A stretch of DNA of 64,000 nt from Symsagittifera roscoffensis (lineage: Eukaryota; Xenacoelomorpha; Acoela; Convolutidae), in the NCBI RefSeq assembly GCF_963678635.1, contig NC_087070.1, forward strand, positions 41,483,831 to 41,547,830. Direction: 5' to 3'. A model generated the notes under the pieces. It was not told the origin of the DNA, ran no database searches, and saw nothing but the letters and a program-made list of their open reading frames with translations. Made by a program: the position numbers and the translations under genes. Each line of letters begins with the position of its first letter. Position 1 is the stretch's first letter. Of the stretch, positions 57,641 through 64,000 are shown piece after piece.

Positions 57641-57659
57641 CAGAAAGTTTTGCTCAAAT

Positions 57660-60160
57660 CAATTGTCCCCTTGAAGGAAATTAAAATAGAGTTGGCTTCA
57701 AAGAAGAATTGTTTCATAAACTTTTCATTGAAGTCTAATCAAACCATAATAATCAGGCTTCCCATTTCCAAAACCAAAAATTTTTAATGGTGTTGATTTG
57801 TCAGGAATTTTATGGTCGCGAATCGGCGAAAATTAGCAAAAAAGCAATTAAAGTTTGTCACTTATATCCAAAGTTTATGATTCAATAATGGCATGATATT
57901 TAAAACTGATGAAACAGTTGAAATGGAACCCAGTTTGATGATCGTTTATGATTGATTGTCAATTTTTTAGACCAAAGTTTCGAAAGGAAAAAAATTATGT
58001 TCAAGTTCAAAAAACAGACAAAACAAGATAGTATTTCAATACACAAAAAGCATGAACTCGTTTTAGGGGATAAAATAACTGCGAAAAGAACTTTTTTTAT
58101 TCATCTTTGTTTAAGTGTGCGTTTATTCCCTGTCACTTAAGTTTACTTGTCTTTTGTATCCAGATCATTAGTTTGTCGTGAAATTTCGATTTACACAAGT
58201 TTTTTGTCTGCAAAAGAAACAGTTTTTTGTTTAGCAGTCTTGGACAGATCAGTGATTCAAATAACAAAGAAAAGAAGGCCTAAAAATGTAGGTGTAATTT
58301 TGTTTTCAATAATTTGAATAAAGCGGTAACAATTTTGAACTAAACTTTTTAGCGTTTTTTTTCACATCATTTCACCTGAGTATTTTGAGAGCAATATATT
58401 TTGAAAGTCAAAACTTTTTGCAGCATCCCAAAAACCAAAAATTTCAATTAAAAGAAGAAGAGTATCTTTCAACTATGCTCTAACTACTACGAAGTCAAAA
58501 ATTAAACACACTGGTGATCGTTATTATAGAAACTTTATCGTGTGTCTTACAAACCCGATTTTTTTGATGAGAGCTAACTATGTTCCAGTTTAATTATATT
58601 TCATAAGTTTTTAACCAAGACTTGTTCGGTTAAAGAAAAGTTTTTAAGATCAGCAAATTGTAGCGCTAACATTCGTTAACCTAACCTGAAACGTCGTAAG
58701 AACCAGGCGTAAATAACTATCAATTACAACTTTTTTGAAATGCTCTTCAGAAAAAAAACGTTTGCATTGAGTATCAGTTTTTTCATTTGTGCTTTGTGAT
58801 TCAGCTAAAAGGGGTCTCAAAAAACGTATTGGTTGGCTCAGTTTATATCTCGCTCAGATTGCACTAACTTCTGTCTTCTGCTGGGATCACGCTACTTATA
58901 CCAACATTTCTAACAGTTTGTTACGACTTAGATTTTGCTTCTGTCTCATTGTTTTTAACAAGCGATTTTCTGATTTTTCAGTTTACTTTATTGCGTTGCT
59001 TTGATCTTTCACTTTAGTTTAGCCTGTACAATTTTGTGGAAACTTTGAATCATTTGTAGTTTTCGGCACTTTCAAACTTCTCTATTGCCGATCCCTCCTT
59101 TTTGATTTTATTTTTGTGAAACGGTTTAAAAAAAGTAGAGCAAATGCTTTGTTGACGCGTTTGTCAAGAAACATGATGCAAGGCTTCCAAAATTACGTTT
59201 ATTTTTCGTTAAAAAATTGGAACTTTCATTACCAGCTTTTTTTCAAGAGTCTGCTATAACGAATAAACGGTTTTCGCTATCACTTTTCAAGTACAGCATT
59301 TTCACGGAAAATCTTTGTTGATTTTTTTTACAAATGTTTGCACCAAAATGTTTGCATCAAAATTCAAAAAAATGTTCTAAGTCATTGTTACTCCTAGAAG
59401 TGCTTTTCATTACTGCAACCATGGATAGAAATAGGACACAGAGTATTTCACAATTTTTTTTTAAATAGGTTAATTTTATTTTAAACCAAACGAACTGACT
59501 CGTTTTAAGTTTGCAATTTTGGTTCAAATCTTCGCAAAATAAATTGCACCATTGAAAAAAGGACAATAAATTGCACCATGGTTCATTTTTTAGACTTTTT
59601 TTCGCCAAAAATCGAATTTGAGAAAAACGAGTCAAAAAATCCTATTTTAATTCATTCTATCCAGTTGTTTTAAGTCAACGCTCTAGTTGCTTGTTCAGCA
59701 CAAAGCGCAGTGATATTTCATTGAAAGGCGAAAACATGCGTGAACAAAAAAAATCCACTTCAATGAAATATATCACAAAGATTTGGCGAACATTTTTTTC
59801 ATTGCCTGACATGAATTATTATGAGAGTTGCGACCAAAATATGACAAAAAATATTATATTTTTAAAATATTAACGTAAATAAAATTAACGTTAAGTTTTA
59901 GTTTTCACACTTGACCTTGAAGAATTCCAAAATAGTAGCGATTAAAAGGGTTGAATAGGAATCGTCTACACTTCCAGGGCAAGTTAAATTTCTAATTAAA
60001 ATTGTTAATCTAAATTGCAACTTCATCTATAAATTAAATAGAGGAAAAAAATTTAGTATTGAATTTAAAATGCAGTCAAAAAATTTAGTATTGAAAAGGT
60101 TTAGTTTTGAAATTTAATATTTAAACTTTTTTCCTGAAATATTTTATGCTAGAAAAGCTA
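57660..60160. other. No gene seen; AT-rich spacer
   Basis: No recognisable coding sequence, structured repeat or match to the window's repeat families. Frames of 60-90 codons on both strands lack any family motif. Confidence 0.55.
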
Positions 60161-60165
60161 TTTTA

Positions 60166-60369
60166 CATTACGAGGCCAACCTGTTCACTGAATAGGCGCA
60201 CAAATTGATGAGTGTATATCTCTGGAATCCAGAGAGAAGTCTTTAAACACCTTCAAAAATTTTTCGGTACGATCAGAGAAATAAAAAGAATAAAAGAAGA
60301 ACAAAGAGAGCGTCCTTGTTGCAGAATCCGCCCACAATTCACAAAACACTCAGTTTGGCGTCGTGGTGT
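60166..60369. mobile_element. Short family D element, about 204 bp
   Basis: The left end CATTACGAGGCCAACCTG with AATAGGCGCACAAATT matches the right end of the 23374-24694 element in reverse. CTCTGGAATCCAGAGAGAAG and TTTAAACACCTTC also align. The right end CAGTTTGGCGTCGTGGTG is a worn TIR. One GCAGAATCCGCC motif remains, so this is probably an internally deleted relative. Confidence 0.75.
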
Positions 60370-60930
60370 AACTTCTTTATTGAAACAGGAGATATCTCGC
60401 GAAAAAGTGGGCACCAAAATTTTCTCGTTCTTGTTATTCCCTATGTAGAAACAACACATTGTCATTATCTTTTTTAGCATAAAAAAGAATCACTATAACT
60501 CTTGTTTAACTTTGCTTGGTTTCATTAAAAAGCCCTTTGGTTCACTTTGGCGATCCAAAAAATTGACCCTGTACGTGATGATGCGTACCAGCCGGCCTGA
60601 ATTTGGTATCAGCAAAATCAAATGTGATGGTGTACGTGTAGTATTCAATTTCCCTCAGTTGGAAATGAGAAGCAACTTAAAATTGTTGTCGGCGTTGTTC
60701 TTTTTGAGGTTCAAAAACAGCAAGCATACTGGACTTGGGGTTTCGTCTGTTTCGTTGTTGTTTGTTGTTGTTTTCTTGTGGTACCTAAATTTCGTTGAAG
60801 TGGCGAAGTGGAGATGCGGGCAAGGTAGCCGGGTCGAGTTGCTCACTTTATGTTTCCACTTTCAAAGCACATATCAGTTTTCGAACGAAAAAGAATTGTC
60901 GAGACAGGGGTTTAGACGAGCTGAAATTTA

Positions 60931-61004
60931 AAACATACCTCGAGCATGGTCTAAACATACCTCGACCATGGTCGAAACATACCTCGAGCACGGTTGGAAC
61001 ATAT
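60931..61004 (+). repeat. 22-bp tandem repeat, just over three units
   Basis: The unit is AAACATACCTCGAGCATGGT plus CT, with the variant CGACCATGGTCG forming a perfect 12-bp palindrome in the second unit. Non-coding. Confidence 0.88.
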
Positions 61005-61199
61005 CGCTTCAAATATCAAAAATCAAACGCTGAAAATGATGAATTTGAAACTTTATTTCATAATTTTTAACTTCGATGAAAAGCCCAATAATTTCACGCA
61101 CTCCTTTAACTTTTTAAAAAGTGTTAACAGCGATTGGCTTATCTTTGACAGGGAATTGAAGCGAATGAACACGTATTATACACTAATTGATTGGGTTTA

Positions 61200-62170
61200 A
61201 TGTTTCGACTTTCGTAATGAAAGTAACGAAATGTTTGTGCTCGGGGTGGGTTTTTTTCTTCAGAAAAATTTCGAGTTTTCAACTAGCAATTTTTGACAAT
61301 TTTTTTTTATATCTTTCAAAAGGTATGTTGTCCTGAGCTTAAATTTGAAAAAATTATACATATTTTACCTGTGATCATTTTTCGGAAAATTATGGGGGTT
61401 TAAAGATTGTCATTTTGATCAAAGGGACAATTAACGCGCGATATAATTTGCGCTATTAACGTGTAAGGGGAGATTTAATGTGTCTTTGAAATCGTTCCGA
61501 ATTGGTTTAAGGAAACGTATTTGCCATATTGATTTATTACTAGGAGTGAAATCTATCAGCAGGGGCGGATCTAGGATTTTCTCGAGGGGGGGGGCGGATT
61601 TTCAAAAAATTTTCGAAAATTTTGACGACCTTTTTTTTTTTTTTAGGTCGATCAGATTGATTTTCCGAGCTCTCCCAAAGCAATAAAAAGACCCTGTTTT
61701 GGCCAAATTTTCTGCGCCGCAGGCAATTTTTTTGAAAAACCAGGTCAAAAAAGCCGTTTTTGGGCACTTTTTGGAAAATTTTGACAAAAAAATCGCGTTT
61801 TTTTTGGCGCGCGCTCCCCCTCAAAATAAGTATATATTGGCGCCGAAGGCGCCTTTAGAAAAATTTTAGGGTCGGTCGGCCAAAAATGGATTTCTTAAAA
61901 AGTACCAAAGGGGGGACCCTTTGGGTTGGCAGGGGGTCGAATCCCTGAGGGGGGGCGTCCGCCCCCCCGCCCCCCCCTAAATCCGCCCCTGTCTATCAGT
62001 ACTCTATATGGCTTGTAGGGGGGATAGTTTTCACAAAAATCTTAAATTTTAATTCTTTTTTTTTCATTTTATATTATTACAGTTAATTTTTTCATTTATT
62101 ACTGCTATATAGACCTTAAGAGGCAGTCGGAACATCCAGAGCTTTGCGCAGATACGAGCTGTCTTGTTAT
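61200..62170 (+). repeat. Family A dispersed repeat, interrupted by a hAT-type MITE
   Basis: The left part is 61200-61559: TTTCGACTTTCGTAATGAAA, TAACGAAATGTTTGTGCTCG, TATGGGGGTTTAAAGATTGTC, ACGCGCGATATAATTTGCGC. The right part is 61992-62170: TACTGCTATATAGACCTTAA, GAGGCAGTCGGAACATCC, GATACGAGCTGTCTTG. The MITE 61560-61991 splits them. Confidence 0.8.
61560..61991 (+). mobile_element. hAT-type MITE, 432 bp, best preserved copy, perfect 8-bp target duplication
   Basis: TIRs are CAGGGGCGGAT and ATCCGCCCCTG. TCTATCAG is duplicated at 61552-61559 and 61992-61999. The interior is G/C-tract rich near the right end and contains GGCGCCGAAGGCGCC. Intact TIRs and a perfect duplication make this the youngest-looking member, used here as the family reference. 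Not coding. Confidence 0.95.
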
Positions 62171-62174
62171 CCAA

Positions 62175-64000
62175 TAAAAGTTGCTTCGTTTGCAGCTAAT
62201 TTTTTCGCTTCCGGATATGGCGACATGTTGGACCTTTTATATTCACGCAAAGTATGGTAATAAATCTAAATGTTACTTATTAGATTTAATGGCATTATAA
62301 AATGTATTTGATTATTGTTTATAAATGATTTGCCAATTTACAAGGGGAGAGTCTACTAATAAATTATTTATGAATTACTTTCTTTAAGTACCTTTTCCAG
62401 AGAACAAAATAGTAACTTTTGCGCCTTTCGTTTTCAAGCACTACCCAAGTTTTTTCAATAGCTCATAGAGGCAATCATAAAAATCATGAACTCTTTGTCA
62501 TGAAACTTCATTGTCATCTATTCAGATTTTAACGGATAAATTTGGATACCTGCAATTCCCGTCTCAAATTTTCCGTTTTCAGGTAAGTATTTCTGTTTAT
62601 TTTAAAACTTTTTTGCGGCCCTCCTACCCAAAAGCAGTTAAAAATGATCAATTTTGTAAGAATTTATGTTTTGCTACTATTCCCCATCCCTTCAATCAAT
62701 TTTTTGACCAGCCAGAACTTAGAAAATGTATTAATCTCAAAACTAGCAAGCTCTAAATCACAACAACTGAAACACTTAAGAAAAGTGATTACTGAATTTT
62801 TTTAGTAGATCGAAGGGGAGAAAAATTTCAATACTTCAAGAAATTTAACTTGAAAATTTTTTGTGAAGAAAAGTTATGTGACAATTTATTTCGTAGACAT
62901 TTCTCAAAAAATCAATTTTTAGAAATTGTAAAAGTAAGAAACTATGAAATTAGAAATGTCAACAAAAACCCAGATAAAATATCAGTTCGAACCAAAAAAT
63001 CAAAAAATATAAAATTTAGAGAAATAAACTCATAACTATTGGTGTTTTAGAATATACATTTTTTGAGCCGATTTGAACGCTCAAAATTTGGTTACAGCCA
63101 AACGATAGTTTATTCTCCTTTTTGCGTACATTTATGAAAGATTCCGAAATCAAATTGTTTATCAGGTTTCGGTCGTACTTTTGTAGCTAGTTTTAGAACT
63201 ACACATACAGTCTTTACGATGAAGATTTCATGATTTTAGCAGATCAACAAGCATTGGTATATAATCAAAAATTATTCGAATTGTAAAAAAACTCTGACAG
63301 AATCACCGCAACTATTTGATCCTCTACCACCGAGAAACTTCGATATTTGGCTTTAACAAAATTGAACCTTATCGATACCGAATCTTATAATGAACTGTTA
63401 TTGCAATTTTTCCCCTTTATAAAAAGTATATTCTGGTGAAAAATTCTGTAGGAGAGTCAACCCGGGTGGCTGTTTGTTTTTAGGAAAAAAACAAATTGAC
63501 ACTAAATGAGTTTTCATTAAATCAGGTCAAACATCTCTCATTATGGATCCACACTAGGCAAATTTGTACCGGTTTGGATTCCTCAGACTTGTGTTTTTTT
63601 AATGCAAAATTTGAAGTGCATTCCACATAAGATAGTTGAAATGGAACTGATGGACAAATCCTCAATCATTAGGCGACTTTAAGCTGGTGAGCAAGTATCT
63701 AGAATCCAGCGATAATCTGGAACTCAGAAACACATATTTAGCCATACTCGTTTTTGATTCCACATACAAACACTTCTTTTCAATTGAACCGAACTTCATT
63801 GAAAATCGTTGTAACCTTGTAGTTGGTTGTGGATTTCAAAGTCAAAAAAATGCTATTGACCCTGAATTCCATATTTTAATATCGGTTTCTAACTTTTGAA
63901 CTGAACATATACATGTGCAGCTGATTTTTCTATGCGGATTTTAGAGACAAATATTTATCATTTGTTTTTGGAATCAACTAACTGTTCTCATTACAGAAAC
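62175..64000. other. No gene seen; AT-rich spacer to window end
   Basis: No recognisable coding sequence on either strand. The frames at 62511-62756 and 63687-63899 have no family motif, splice context or homology that I recognise. They could be exons of an unknown gene, but nothing supports that. Confidence 0.5.

Noticed and set aside
60795-60850. tRNA-like boxes TGGCGAAGTGG and GGGTCGAGTTGC
   Set aside because: Spacing is only about 31 bp and the B box is poor; no fold.
60512-60931. 139-codon + strand frame
   Set aside because: No ATG at its start, no family motif, and codon use like the surrounding spacer.
1-64000. CRISPR arrays, bacterial operons, rRNA or intact tRNA genes
   Set aside because: Nothing of the kind; the direct repeats seen are minisatellites, duplications and transposon copies in eukaryotic DNA.

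Overview
The window is nuclear DNA from an AT-rich invertebrate animal. The genes have introns with GT-AG borders and AATAAA-type poly(A) signals. A ciliary dynein assembly factor (DNAAF11/LRRC6) and a rhodopsin-class GPCR indicate a metazoan with motile cilia. I cannot name the phylum. There is no prokaryotic, organellar, CRISPR, rRNA or intact tRNA signal.

Left third (1-22.6 kb), gene-bearing. Three genes lie head to tail on the + strand with short spacers: the last exon of DNAAF11 (2666-3213), a complete two-exon MAK16 (3585-7261; pre-60S ribosome biogenesis) and a complete three-exon ERCC6/CSB (7494-13848; SWI2/SNF2 ATPase of transcription-coupled repair). Converging on them from the - strand is a four-exon class A GPCR (22569 down to 16531). 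The spacers are 371 bp between DNAAF11 and MAK16 and 232 bp between MAK16 and CSB. A strong 3' splice site sits in front of MAK16, so co-transcription with trans-splicing is worth testing, though nothing here proves it. Introns carry repeats: an R2/NeSL-type LINE 3' end, hAT-type MITEs, tRNA-derived SINE sequence, tandem repeats and a dispersed family with TTCCGA ends.

Middle and right (22.6-64 kb), gene-poor. I find no host gene here. The stretch is built from transposable elements and duplications:
- a 1.3-kb terminal-inverted-repeat (TIR) element at 23374-24694 packed with GGAATCCGC-type motifs, with a 0.2-kb relative at 60166-60369;
- a fossil Ty3/gypsy element on the - strand (29.4-32.9 kb) without visible LTRs or integrase;
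- a large direct duplication (33.1-38.7 kb against 40.4-43.75 kb), one copy of which carries a 990-bp near-perfect palindrome;
- a second, roughly 2-kb tandem duplication (44.4-46.25 kb against 46.5-47.98 kb, continued at 55.1-55.4 kb);
- a Ty3/gypsy LTR element (47980-55101) with 5-bp target duplications, inserted into the second copy of that duplication; the other copy supplies the empty site.

hAT-type MITEs with TIRs close to CAGGGGCGGATC recur through the window. Two have perfect 8-bp target duplications, one has a perfect 8-bp duplication while nested in another repeat, and one differs by a single base. Paralogous empty sites and nesting give a relative order for several insertions. All coordinates and alignments were made by eye; identity levels and gene models need computation and transcripts.
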